Shown in pieces: positions 23,161-34,318 of a DNA stretch of 64,000 nucleotides. The stretch comes from Atriophallophorus winterbourni. Taxonomy: Eukaryota > Platyhelminthes > Trematoda > Plagiorchiida > Microphallidae. Location of the stretch: the NCBI GenBank assembly GCA_013407085.1, contig JACCGJ010003121.1, forward strand, positions 1 to 64,000, written 5' to 3'. The position numbers were made by a program, and so were the translations under genes. Each line of letters opens with the position of its first letter. Position 1 is the stretch's first letter. The notes under the pieces are model-generated. The model worked only from the letters and a program-made list of their open reading frames with translations. It was not told the DNA's origin and did not search any database.

Positions 23161-25976
23161 CCGCGACAACCCAGTATATGTCAAGAGGTAAAACGTGTCG
23201 CCTGTGCCGAAGATACGCATCTGCTCTATGGATCTCAGCGTCCTAGAAGAGCAGGGTAAATTCCCTACGGCCGAGAGTTCACTATAATGACAAACTTTTC
23301 TCAACTGCGATCAATAAGCAATCCATTATAGATGTTCTTCGATCTTCTAATTCTTAATTATCAGTGAGTCTACTGATCAATGCCTGACTTTAACCAATTC
23401 AAATCGACCTTTGTCGCTAATGATTCACTATCAATTATTAGGTCGGATAAAGAAACTAATTCTGGAAATGGATTATTGTTGCCCTAAAGCACCTTGGACG
23501 ATTCCACTTTGTTCCGCTGTTTACTGGTACATTGTTGTGTCTGCGGCTTCTTTGGAAAAGATTCTCAAGCTAGTCGATTCCCGAAATCACTGTAGAAAAG
23601 GCTAAAAGCCAATTGACCGTGATTCAACGACTTATTTCCAACCGAATCGCGGAGGTCGATTACACGCAAGTGAGCACTTCTTTTACAACACAGATCGATA
23701 ATTTCTTGAATGTTATAATCGATTAGGTATCGGTAATGGTTGTAAATGTTGTTCACATTTCAAACCAATCAGCGATTCGGGTCGTTTTATTGGCTAGGAG
23801 TAGTGCCTCCTTACATGTACTTGTCACACGTGAATGCCCGACACCAGGCAGTCGTTTTGCAGTAATAAATGGAAACAACCGGAATTCGAAATCCTTTATT
23901 ATCAAGCGCCGACCTATTTGATGTTCGGTTTGCCTTACGTTAAGAAATTGGCCGTCTTCCAGTATTTTGTAACATTGCGAAGACTAGTGAATCACTCGTT
24001 TGCGAATGGTTCACAGTTTATCCGATATCGCACGCGGAGTCCAGCGTTTTTCTAATTTTATTCTAGCTGGCATCTACGATTGCCATTTCGCCTCAATGAC
24101 TTCACACTTCAATTTTTAACTGTCGCCCTTGGTCTTGGAAATTCCCTTGAGAAATTTGGTCTAAAGTATTCCACAAACTTGAATTGCGCCAGCGGAAGCT
24201 AAAAAAATTATTTTTCCGTTAATAGCCATCATTTCCTCATCGGTATACTCGCCCGATTAGATTAAAATGAAATTTCTTGCCGATTAGATTCTTTTCGTTC
24301 GTTTGAAAATCAATAGGTTCACTCCTCGGTAATCAATTAGTTTGTGTGAACGCTTTGTTCACACAAACTCGGAATGCATACTGCCATAGCGTTGAGTTTT
24401 ATTTTAGAATTTGTAAATTTCATTGCCAGGCTAAGCGCGGTCGAATTGTTTTATCGCCTCGGTTGGTTTATTTTCGACTTTGGAACAAAAATACACCAGT
24501 GCTCCTACCGTATTACACATGAATTGTATCATCTTTTGTGCCGCTTGCTTGCGGCTTATTCATCTCAATTAAATTCGCTAGTCAATTGATTCTCTTAGAT
24601 TTCGGTTGGCTTGCTATTAATCTGATCATTGGGCTTCAAGTGAATTGCCCCATGGTTCCAACTTCTATTGGCTAGCACTATGATCTGAATGAGTGAATTT
24701 GTAAGCTTCCATGACGAAAAAGTGTTTTAAGGGCGTTTTCTGTACAGTGTTTGCTTAATCGGTATCGACGGTTCACAGCTCACCACATGGAGAGCATCCT
24801 TTTGTTGAGCGATTCGTAATTATACGGTGAGTTGTGGACGCTAGATTTTACCTTCTGTATATTTTCGGTCTCTTACTGTGATAAATAACATCACCTGGTT
24901 CACCGCAATAGAATGCTGATGGACTGCAATATACCCTTTCCTTATTTTTTCAACGATCAAAGCATCCTATTTTCTGTTGTAGGAGTGGTCATGCAAACCT
25001 TTACCGTCTTTAGATGAGGTCTATGTAGAGCATTTGGATTTAATAATATCCCAGTATGTTTCAGGCAATATACTTTCAAACGCCCACTAGCTCACCATCG
25101 TTGGACAACATAACTCTAGTTGTTGCCGTTTGTAAATCTCCATACTGATAGATTTGTTTTATGTATAACAAAGGTAAAGTTATGCGAATTGTTTTTCGTA
25201 AGAATTTTTGTTATCTGCTGGGAATCCAACTACACTCAAATGTTAGCGTCGACTTGCTCGTAGTGTTTTACAATCCCCGCACTTACCACAATCGGTTTCT
25301 GCTGTTTGCGTCACCAAGTGGAGAGAGTATTGCTTAGGTTCAGTGAGCCTTGAAATAGTGGACGAGTAGTAAACATAGTTATACTTGGAAGCCAATATTA
25401 ATCTGACAGCCAACCTTTGGTTGACCGATCAAATCAATGGAAATAACCAGTTTTGGGAGTGTTCATGTCCCCTGTAGTTTCACAATACAAACCCTTTCTA
25501 GCTGTTTGCCGTTATAAGGTGGGGATTAGGTACAGTGAGCCTTGAAATCATGGGAAAGAAGTAAACAAAGTTAGAAATTCAGTCCACTGTTAACATCGCA
25601 TTATGTGTGGCCCGAACTTCCAAGCAATTGAAATAATCATGCAAGCATTCATTGAACAATAATTGCCTGAATTCATAACATTGAAAACAAGATTATAAAT
25701 AACTGACGTTGTCGAATGCCTCAAGTGTAAATAAAACGAAAATGCTACACCGAAAACTGAATTACGTGGTGACTGACTGCCAAGTTGGATTGACGAAAAG
25801 GGAATCTTCCAATTTTCGTTCGAAGTCGGTCCAATCGGTGATGACAATTTTTGATGTTAACCGAGCAGAATACCCCAGCACAATTTTAGCGGGAACTCAG
25901 TTTGAATGTGAAAATTTGACTACTTGTTTTGAAACATGAAACAATTAAGCTCATTTTCATGCATTTTCTTTACACA

Positions 25977-26018
25977 CCTCACGACCGGGTTCGTGTTGTT
26001 TGCTCTCATCAAGTAGGG
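25977..26018 (-). ncRNA. Degenerate hammerhead motif
   Basis: Counterpart of 553-594 with the same defects: TTGATGA in the core and GAAC in place of GAAA. Confidence 0.5.
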
Positions 26019-26257
26019 ATAGTAGGATCAGGATCCACATACGCTTGAAACAGTGGAATAATGGTAAACAAGTTGAGCTTGTAGGCCACTGGGGGATAAA
26101 GTTAGTACGACCAACCTGTTCAAATACATGAGCCCTCAATCATGTAGACAGGGTTTAAACCCATGACTATGAACAAAGATTCAACAGTGGCATACAAGCA
26201 CAACTTGTTTACCATTCTTCCAATGTTTCAAGCGCATGCAGATCCTAATCCTACTGT

Positions 26258-26299
26258 CCTTACCTGATGAGTGCAAACAGCACGAAACCGGTCGTGGGG
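26258..26299 (+). ncRNA. Hammerhead ribozyme motif, consensus intact
   Basis: CCTTAC, then CTGATGA, stem II GTGC/GCAC, GAAA, ACCGGTC and GTGGGG in order. Stem I pairs CCTTAC with GTGGGG including two G-U pairs. It is the mirror of 272-313. Confidence 0.72.
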
Positions 26300-26639
26300 T
26301 GTGTGTATGAGGGAAATGCATGAAAATGAGCTTTTTCGTTCATGGTCATGGGTTTAAACACAGTCTACATTTGTGTAGGTTCGGTTTTGAACAGGATGGT
26401 CGTACCAACCCTATCCAAAAGTGGCACACAAGCGCAACTTGTTTAGTCTGCAATTGTTATTATGAATTCAGATTCATTCCCCCGCACGAATCATTAACTT
26501 AGGTCGGGACAATCGCTACTCACCGGCAAACGATACAATTCACTTTGCCATTCCGATTGTTTGTGATAAATGCCCGAGAATAACTCCATATCCATCTCTA
26601 ACTGTGGGTGCCATCCATTCACTAAGTAGCTCAAGAAAG

Positions 26640-26827
26640 TTTTCAAAGTGATTCAAAGTTGTAATGGTCTAAAAGCATTTAGCTTAACAATAACCATAGG
26701 ATGGAGTTTGTGAAGTATATACAATAAAAAAAAGAAGAACAGGGAAACTCATGTAGTTAAATCGTATCAAAATTTGGATTTCTCTCAAGTATTTGTCCAA
26801 ATTACTCTAAAAATATCCAACTTTTTA
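26640..26827 (-). mobile_element. CR1-like 3-prime tail fragment
   Basis: The string gtaatggtctaaaagcattt followed by agcttaacaataacc matches CR1 tails at 44440-44480 and 61490-61530 in the same sense. The same tail continues into CR1 coding sequence at 37830-38295, but here it is cut off where the PAK CRIB copy begins. Confidence 0.5.
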
Positions 26828-27135
26828 GCCAACTTTTTTATCACTTTGGGAGGTGGTGCTTTGGGCTGCACAGTTGGCCTTCCGGTTTGGGACTATCCTG
26901 CCTTATAAGTTTTATCTGACCCTTGTAGGGTTTTTCATCAGGTTTAGGTGAGACTGAGGGTGAATGGTGTGGACGAGGAGGTGGAAAGGGCATTCGGAGA
27001 TGGTTTTCCTTCTAAGTAGCCCGGTGTCCTTTGTGGACAACGTGCATGATGTTTTGTACATGGTAGGTCTACCATCTCCATAATAGGCTGGATTTTTCGA
27101 TTTCCTATTTTTGAAAGGCATGATCAATCAGCTGA
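26828..27135 (-). pseudogene. Damaged copy of PAK exon 1 (CRIB exon)
   Basis: Matches 16384-16885 but with many single-base losses and an internal deletion of about 190 bp that removes the post-CRIB segment. The donor site reads GTGATA instead of GTGAGT. Frame is lost throughout, although the ATG region and the upstream ttcag acceptor are still visible. It is a dead copy. Confidence 0.85.
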
Positions 27136-27390
27136 AATATAATACGAGAAAAAATTATCGAAAACATGAAACAGAAAGGAGCTACAATAGAGATAATTAA
27201 ATCGGTGTTAAATGTAAAGCAGGAACGGATTCGATAAACGTGAGGAACGGAATTTCAACCACGTTCTCAAGTACAATACAAATAATTATGGTTAACGGAT
27301 CGAACATAAAGAGGTCCGTAGACATGAATGGCGTAGTACGAAAAAGGAATGAGGATTTCAAAGGTTGTCATAGCCGAGGATGGAAGTACC
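27135..27390. repeat. Duplicated flank between CRIB copy and gypsy insertion
   Basis: Corresponds closely to about 16885-17135, ending in the first bases of an R550 copy (ggttgtcatagccgaggatg). The match stops at the gypsy LTR. A run of C residues precedes the LTR. Confidence 0.75.
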
Positions 27391-27394
27391 CCCC

Positions 27395-27789
27395 TGTTAC
27401 GTTCTTGATATGCAACTGATAATGCACCCGGATATGCTTCCCACAATATTGCCCAACCGACTATTGAGAGAGAAGACCAAGGCATCAGAGAAGTTCGTAT
27501 GGCAGCTCACTTCCAATAATGATAAACATGGTTTACTCAACCATATATATAGGCTGAGAATGTAAAAGGGAACAATCTTGAAAAATAGCACATTAAAACC
27601 GCGTCAAGGACTCGATGGACCAATCAGAATAAAGGGCGAATATGATCAAATTATAAACGTTATGATCAAATTATAATCATGTTCTTCGCGCCAAATAATT
27701 CAAATCTATGTTGACATAGTGTCAATATAGAACCGTAATATCTTCAAAGATATTGAGTTTTTAGGGAAAATAAACGTCTTTTCCCATTA
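27395..27789 (-). repeat. Gypsy 3-prime LTR
   Basis: Plus-strand ends are TGTTACGTTC and CCCATTA. It aligns over its length with 30468-30840 with scattered differences and small indels, so the insertion is not very recent. The purine tract abuts its right end. Confidence 0.85.
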
Positions 27790-27800
27790 CCTCCCTTTTT
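27787..27800 (-). other. Gypsy polypurine tract
   Basis: Minus strand reads AAAAAGGGAGG followed by TAATGGG, directly upstream of the 3-prime LTR, where plus-strand DNA synthesis is primed in LTR retrotransposons. Confidence 0.7.
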
Positions 27801-27809
27801 AAAAGTGAC

Positions 27810-29200
27810 TCAGTACCGACAGAGCTTGGGGTTCACTTGAAGTGGTACGACAGTCTTGCGTCTTCGGTTAGTCCATCGTCGGGGTTCTAGTGCGCGATCG
27901 GGAGCGATAATGTCAGGTGGTATTTCAACCGGAGGAGATGGGAGCTGGAAGGTATCAAATAGAAGATCCAACGGAAGATTCACTGGTTCCGCAGGTTCTA
28001 ACTCCGACTGTCCTTCTCTTGGTCTCAATTGATTGAGATGGCGTATCCAAATGTCGTTTCCAACTTGGATGTCGAACATGACGCTACCTCTCCGAATATA
28101 ACCTTGCCCTCGATCCATGGGTTTCTTCGTTGTCGATAATCACGAGCATAGACGCTGGATCCCACTTTGAAGCTCCTTTGACTTAGATGCTGATGAACCT
28201 GAGGTTGCGGTGGCTTCGGGACCATTGCGTTATTGACTGTACGAAGTTTTCTACCCATTAGTGCCTCTGCTGGCGTTTGACTATTCATCAGGGATTCGTG
28301 TGGGGTCGTCCGGTAGACTAACAGGAATCGTTGCAAGTTGTCGACGGTAGTCCCCTCCCCTCGAGACTTGAGCATTGCTCTTTTGAATGTGTCGACAAAC
28401 CTCTCCGCTTGTCCGTTCGATTGGGGATGGTAGATCGGCGTCCGGATATGCTCAATTGCATTCTTCTTGCAGAATTCGGCAAAATAAGCTGATGTGAATT
28501 GCGATCCATTATCTGAGACAATGGTGTCGGGAACTCCGTGTTGGCTTAATAGTGAAGTGATTGCTCTGATTGTGGTCAAACTTGTAACAAGATAGAGCGG
28601 AACGATTTCTGGCCATTTCGAATACGCGTCTACCAAGACTAAGTAGGTGGTTCCGTTGAGTGGGCCGGCGAAGTTCATGTGGATACGCGACCATGCTTTG
28701 TCAGGTCGAGGCCACGGAACCGGTGTTGCGTGAGCAGGAAGTTTTTGCCGCTTGTTTACAATTGGTACAGCGCCTGACAAACTCGGTGATGTCAGCGTCC
28801 ATCCCTGGCCAGTAGGCGAAACTTCGGCCGATTGCTTTCATCCGATTGAGCCCCGGATGTCCAGCATGAAATTGACGTATTACCCGTTGACGCAAAGCAG
28901 CGGGAATAACGACTCGAGCACCAAACATGAGACAGTCATCCACGATTGATAAGGATTCCCGTCTTTGGAACAGTTGATTGTCAGTCAATTGTGGTGCTAG
29001 CCTAGGCCATCCAGATTGAACATACCTGATAGCTTCTGAGAGAACCTCGTCGTCGTTCAGGGTCCTCTTGATATCTGCGACCGTCACGGGAAGGTTTCGG
29101 ACTGCTGTGGTCAACTGATCGCGTACATACTGCTCAGTAGATATAGCTGCAATCCTGTCAGAGGGTGCACTGCTGCACTGGATTTGGTTGCACAAAGCAT
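27810..29200 (-). pseudogene. Gypsy integrase with pre-integrase linker, frameshifted
   Basis: The N-terminal part contains the pre-integrase motif NLPVTVADIK, YVQSGWP and the zinc-binding HHCC region (FHAGHPGLNRMKA, CTNCK). A one-base slip in an A run near 28745 shifts the frame. The core has DNGSQF and PQSNGQAER for the second Asp and the Glu, but the expected first Asp is Asn (IHMNFAGP). A second frameshift near 28100 leads into the C-terminal GNDIWIRHLNQLRP motif. It could not act without repair and the Asp change makes it doubly inactive. Confidence 0.88.
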
Positions 29201-30006
29201 TGATTGGCTGATCTGATGAAAACCTCTGCTGGTTTTGCTGTGGCTTTGAAAAGGCCTCGAAATCTTTGGTTTCGACGAAACTTGTTGTTTCGTTCTGGAT
29301 CTGCAGAATCCTTCTTTGTGGCCTGTGACGTTGCACTGACTGCAACGGTGTTGTTTGAAGGGACAATATCGGGCGTGGTGCCAGGCTCCGCAATGCCAAC
29401 ATGAAGACGGTGGCTTCTTTGCGCTGGAATCTTGTGACGAATGCCAATTGCTGTGCTGAACGGCATGGACGGTGTCGGTGCCATGATTCCCATGTTGAAT
29501 CATTGCCGAATCTTCTTGGAGACGGACCAGTCGTAGATATTCATCACCAATGGCTTGGAGAGTGAAGGAGGGTTCTTGCTCAAGTTTGTTGAACAGTCGC
29601 GTTCGAATATCAGCGAAACGCGGAGATACCAGGCTGCATATGAATATAAGGGACTTGAACTGGTCGTCTGTGAGGGACCGCAACTTGAAGCGTTCACATT
29701 CGCGATTGACAATGCCCATGTGTGTCAGGAAGTCGTCAGTGTCGTTCATTTTCAGCTTTAGGCACCTGTAACGAGTGTTGAAGAGAGATACATGCTCACC
29801 AAAAAGTTGAATCAGTGACTTGATCGTCTCATCAAAATTTCTATCCCGATTATTCTTGGGAAGGATTATGTTGCAGTACTTATCCAGCTCTGCAGGGCCA
29901 AGTTTACGTAGCAGCAGCCGGACTTTCCATGCGTCATCTTAAGCTGAAAAATCAACACGAAAAAGGTCTTCATAACGTCTGAATCAAGTTTCGAACGTGA
30001 CGTTAG
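29150..30006 (-). pseudogene. Gypsy gag with two zinc knuckles
   Basis: Starts near FRRYEDLF and runs through VRLLLRKLG, LFGEHVSLFNTR and RECERFKLRSL, capsid-like stretches typical of Mag-type gag. It ends with two knuckles: CWHCGAWHHARYC, which is irregular, and CSQCNVTGHKEGFC, a canonical CX2CX4HX4C. Two stop codons interrupt its first 25 or so codons (about 29993 and 29942). The 3-prime part fuses near 29190 straight into pre-integrase sequence. Confidence 0.82.
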
Positions 30007-30432
30007 CTTCGTGACCATTGCGTTATTGACTGTACGAAGTTTTCTACCCATTAGTGCCTCTGCTGGCGTTTGACTATTCATCAAGGATTCGTGTGGGGTC
30101 GTCCGGTAGACTAACAAGAATCGTTGCAAGTTGTCGACGGTAGTCCCCTCCCCTCGAGACTTGAGCATTGCTCTTTTGAATGTGTCGACAAACCTCTCCG
30201 CTTGTCCGTTCGATTGGGGATGGTAGATCGGAGTCCGGATATGCTCAATTGCATTCTTCTTGCAGAATTCGGCAAAATAAGCTGATGTGAATTGCGATCC
30301 ATTATCTGAGACAATGGTGTCGGGAACTCCGTGTTGGCTGAATAGTGAAGTGAGTGCTCTGATTGTGGTCGAACTTGTGGCAGGAGAGAGCGTGACGATT
30401 TCTGGCCATTTCGAATAAGCGTCTACCAAGCA
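30007..30432 (-). pseudogene. Second gypsy integrase core fragment, upstream of gag
   Basis: Nearly identical to 28211-28637: from VDAYSKWPEIV through IVSDNGSQF and PQSNGQAERF to MGRKLRTVNNAM. It is placed between the 5-prime LTR and gag, an order no functional gypsy element has, and its frame runs on out of phase into gag. It lacks the N-terminal HHCC and the first catalytic region. Confidence 0.88.
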
Positions 30433-30448
30433 CTGAAGTACGTGATAT

Positions 30449-30464
30449 CCCGTCCCCGTCGCCA
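30449..30464 (-). other. Gypsy primer binding site
   Basis: The minus strand reads TGGCGACGGGGACGGG three bases inside the 5-prime LTR. It starts with TGG, the complement of the tRNA CCA end. I did not identify the tRNA. Confidence 0.55.
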
Positions 30465-30467
30465 AAC

Positions 30468-30840
30468 TGTTACGTTCTTGATATGGAACTGATAATGCAC
30501 CCGGATATGCTTCCCACAATATTGCCCAACCGACTATTGAGAGAGAAGACCAAGGCTTCAGAGAAGTTCGTATGGCAGCTCACTTCCAATAATAATAAAC
30601 ATGGTTTACTCATCCATATATAGGCTGAGAATGTAAAACGGAATGACCTTGGAAAATAGCACATTAAAACCGTGTCAAGGACTCGATGGACCAATGAGAA
30701 TAAAGGGCGAATATGATTAAATTATAATCATGTTTTTCGCGCCAAATAATTCAAATCTATGTTGACATAGTGTCATAATAGAGTCGTAATATCTTCAAAG
30801 ATATTGAGTTTTTAGGGAAAATAAATGTCTTTTCCCATTA
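30468..30840 (-). repeat. Gypsy 5-prime LTR
   Basis: Same ends as the other LTR. It lacks a short duplicated stretch (atgatcaaattataaacgtt) that is present in the 27395 copy. Confidence 0.85.
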
Positions 30841-30841
30841 C

Positions 30842-30919
30842 CCCCTTCTCGCTTTGTACATCTCATTGTTTATGTTGAACGGCACTATATCTGTATCAGA
30901 TTGTGCAAATATAATAATA
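30842..30919 (-). repeat. SINE-like fragment, 3-prime part
   Basis: The minus strand carries tataatttgcac-type sequence ending in an AATA run and aacataaacaatgagatgta on the plus complement; it matches the 3-prime half of the element at 39733-39888. It sits between the gypsy LTR and an R550 fragment. Confidence 0.55.
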
Positions 30920-33320
30920 GAGAGGCTGACTCGAACAAACGCCGAGTGGTGCTGGGGACGCCGTTTTGAACAAAAATTCCCAAGAACCTTAATTGAAGCC
31001 GACTCATCCTCCAGGAGGAGAAAGTCGCACAAAAGTAAGCAAAAGTAAGTAAACATGAATGATGTAGTACAAAAAAGGAATGAGGATTTCAAAATAGGCC
31101 GCAGGGAAAACTAAAAAGAATTATTTTGACAATTGATGAGAGCATAATAACACTCGGAGAATAATTATTAAGAAATCAGAATGACCTACACCACCCAGTT
31201 AGGGATTTGAGATTAATACAGCAGAGGCAACATTTTTAAAAGCACTCACAGAACAAAATTTGAGGTTACAATTTGTCGAATAAAAACAGTCGTTACAATC
31301 GAAGGAAAACCGGTCAGTATTAATCTTTACTTCGTTATAGTGCTACCAAAGTTATAATGTACGTAACGCTAGTTTATCATCATGAGGCGAAGGGCTTCAG
31401 CATTACAGCAAGATAAGCCATGCGACCATCAATAAACCATCAACATCATCATAATCATCACAGACAGTAGTACACCGGTGACATGTACCGAATGCTTAAC
31501 TGCCACACAACCATGAAAAAAGTAAAATCCTGAAAGATGGGGAAGGGCGTGACTTAAATTGATACGGATTCCATAAAAGAGTAAACACAAACAAACTGGG
31601 ATGAGGTGCCTACACCTCGAACGGAACATGCATTCAAACAAGTATCGTGAACGAGTAGAGCGACATCAGCACGACAGCGGCTTTCCTGGTCATGCATCAT
31701 AACAAGCCTTCCTCGTCACTTCAGTTGGCAACAAACACTCTAAGATGAGTAGTGCAAGACCGCCGATGCACACGGTTTCGGGATATATCCTGAAGCGAAA
31801 TCAGCAACTGCGATATTTGATCACGGGGACTCCAGCCAGGAAAGTGTGCAGCGACAACTTTGAAAATGTTACGATTAAGGGTTTTCAGCTGCCTGTGCCA
31901 TGTGACTGTTTGGACACCACGAGATTTACGCCAATCTGGATAAATACGAGTGTGTTTTAGGTAGTGAATAATAATTCTATGAATGTAGTCGGATAGCAAC
32001 GCGATCTGTGAGAGGCGAGTGGATCAACGTCGCGGTCAGTCTTTCCTACGGATCGATTGAATCACAACTTAGTCTTCGGCACATATCAGATGTAACCTAG
32101 ATCAGGGATGGCCACCGCCCATGGTTTTACGTATTGATTATGCATACAAAGTGCGAAGGTTGAAAATATTTCATTTTAAATATCGTAAAATGTAATGATA
32201 TCGATATCAGATAACAGCAGACCTGAGATTGTACTTATGCAAATTTTGACGCTTAAGAATGATCAAAAATCGACTGTCATACTCTGAAACGTTTGAGGCC
32301 ATGGTACCTACGCCGATCCACATAAGTGATCGATCGTTAGAGTAAACTTATGGTTTAGATCTCGGTAGAATTAGAGAAATGTGATGTTATATACTGGAAG
32401 ATGATACCATAGTTCGTAATAAATAGCTTTACTATTGAAATATTTATGTTATCCAGAGCATCCTTTGAACAGCAGTAAAGTATTTTTGAAGAAAAAGTGT
32501 CTGCTTGCCGTCGGTTATTACGATCTTCGAATTAGACTTTCCAGATCTTTCTACAGAGTTCACCTCACAATACCTTTTTCACAAGTTGCCAACAGTTGGG
32601 ATTAGTCCCCGTTATTGACGCGAACGGACGTGCAATCCAGTAGTATTTTGTGCTGCGCAGCTAAAATCGTGCTGTATTAATTTATCCTCTGTACTTAACT
32701 GCATGCGAAAACACGCTGGAGTTTCATCGCCATTTTCCTTTTCCCATATCTGTCTAGCACTGGGCAACCTGACAAAATTTAGGCTCACGTAGTCTGACTG
32801 TGAGGCACTTTTCCCGGATTAGGCTTGTGAATTCACGCATATTAACATTGACCTGAACAGTTGTATTCCGGAGCTATAGGACCACCCTAGTACGAGTTTG
32901 AGAAACAATTTGAAACTCCAAGGCACGTTACAAAACTAGTCAAATGGCTTGGATTTCTGAGCTACAAAGAACACTTTATAACACCAGAATTGCTCAAAAG
33001 AAGACACTATCTCATTCGAGAGGAATCGTTCTAAACGTACAAAATTTAAATAGGAAACATTCTTGTGAAGGAATGTTGACGTTTCTTAAATCCACCCATA
33101 CTTGTTGTCATTTAAATTTGGCTCAGCAACTTATTTAGAGTGTATTTCCAATAAAACAATAAAACAGATTAAAGAAACAGTTTATGACTGTTCACGCGCT
33201 AATACCTAGAGGGATCAACTCTCCTACATCGTGTCTGCCAATCGCTTTCTATTACATTTACTTTTGTGCGACTATCTCCTCCTGGAGGATGAGCCGGCTT
33301 CAATGAAAATTCTTGGGAAT
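30920..33320. repeat. Direct duplication of 17545-19940
   Basis: Continues the copy of the CRIB-exon upstream region to the right of the gypsy insertion. It includes an R550 end (30920-31034), the LINE fragment (31430-32000), an S1 copy (32700-32850) and the first 60 bp of the next R550 (33262-33320). Confidence 0.88.
31430..32000 (-). mobile_element. RTE-type LINE 3-prime end (duplicate of 18060-18690)
   Basis: The same FPGWSPRDQ motif and ATG-rich tail. The minus frame is longer here and continues to NRVHRRSCTTHL, the expected end of the polyprotein. Confidence 0.65.
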
Positions 33321-33413
33321 TTTAAATATCGTAAAAATATAATGATATCGATATCAGCAGACCTGAGATTGTACTTATGCAAATTGTGACGTTTTTAAGA
33401 ATGATCAAAAAAA
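33321..33413. repeat. Short repeat of 32172-32275
   Basis: The run tttaaatatcgtaaaa through gattgtacttatgcaaatt to aagaatgatcaaaa is a second copy of sequence 1.1 kb to the left. It lies exactly at the junction between the direct duplication and inverted copy 3, so it probably reflects how the junction formed. Confidence 0.7.
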
Positions 33414-33939
33414 TTTCCGTCGCGGTTACCACTTCTGTGTGTTGATTCAAACGAAAATTGTTGCATGGACCGATTTATGACACACGCGGTGACCCGGAAA
33501 CTTGCATACACAACGGTGGCGTCCGGAATAGGTCAAATCCGTTCGACCCTTGGTTACATTTTGCACCGGACACAGCAATATTCCGACATGTTGAACAGTA
33601 ACTCGAGTCTCAGCGATGCTGCACGGTCTGACAGGTTGTACTATCCCGATTCTCTGCCTTATCGATCCATCGGAAAAAGTTCTACGCCATCTGACATGCA
33701 ACTAGCGATAACATCGGAGATCGGCAACCGAAAAAATCCATGTTTGTGTGAATAATTGTTTCAGCATGCTTCTATGGTTTGCCGTGGTTCGTGAGGAGAT
33801 TCACTCGGCAACTTTTTTCACCGAATTAGTATTAAACCCGTCGTTAATTATGAATTTATCACTCGATTTTTAATACGATAGCTTTTGAAGCTTATGCTTT
33901 ACAATCGTACAGTACTTCTGTTCTGTGCGGCCAACATCG

Positions 33940-34125
33940 TGCTAAATTGATTGGCCACCGGTGGTGAACTGCACTCTGAAATACGCTGGAGTCTCACTAC
34001 CATCTCTATTCTCTATTTCTTTTCTCATATCTGTCTAGGCCTTTGCAACCTGACAGTATCTTAGCCCACGTGCAGTCTCTCACTGTGTGATACTTTGCCT
34101 GGATCAGGCTTGTGCCCTTATACAT
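33940..34125 (-). repeat. SINE-like repeat S1 (mirror of 4668-4860)
   Basis: Minus-strand order is the same as at 4668, with GTAT units at the right edge. It is absent from copy 2. Confidence 0.55.
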
Positions 34126-34318
34126 ACATACATGCATATCCAAACTAACCTGGCATAATCTACCAAGTGTTTACATCGGTTCGAGTTCACTATCCTGCCA
34201 TTTCTACTTTATGGCTTTTGTCACAAGGAAATTTCTTTTCCAGCATTCCAATGTCAAGACCCCCATATGTTCACCTTTTTAATAACGGATACCTTTACAT
34301 TTTATGGTCTATTCCCAG

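Larger units (their letters stand above)
25950..26440. repeat. Foldback repeat with hammerhead arms (copy 2)
   Basis: Inverted counterpart of 140-625, with the arms at about 25955-26100 and 26185-26335 and the same spacer. The hammerhead arm that is intact at 272-313 is intact here too. Confidence 0.7.
21856..26574. repeat. Segmental duplication, copy 2 (inverted)
   Basis: Reverse complement of 1-4692, starting at caggcttgtgccc and running past the point that corresponds to base 1. Between 21866 and about 24760 it matches copy 3 (34119-37010) almost base for base. Further out the two diverge more, which suggests recent duplication or conversion of the inner part only. Confidence 0.9.
27395..30840 (-). 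mobile_element. Scrambled Ty3/gypsy LTR retrotransposon (Mag/K02A2.6-like integrase)
   Basis: Two direct LTRs (27395-27789 and 30468-30840) flank an internal region read on the minus strand. Order from the 5-prime LTR: primer binding site, an integrase core fragment, gag, and then integrase with its C-terminal region. No protease, reverse transcriptase or RNase H is present. CCCCC flanks both ends and may be the 5-bp target duplication, though such a low-complexity site is weak evidence. The element is non-autonomous and its genes carry stops and frameshifts. Confidence 0.88.

Noticed and set aside
30838..30845. CCCCC on both sides of the gypsy element as a firm target duplication
   Set aside because: The bases match, but a homopolymer C run is too simple to exclude chance. 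It is kept only as weak support.
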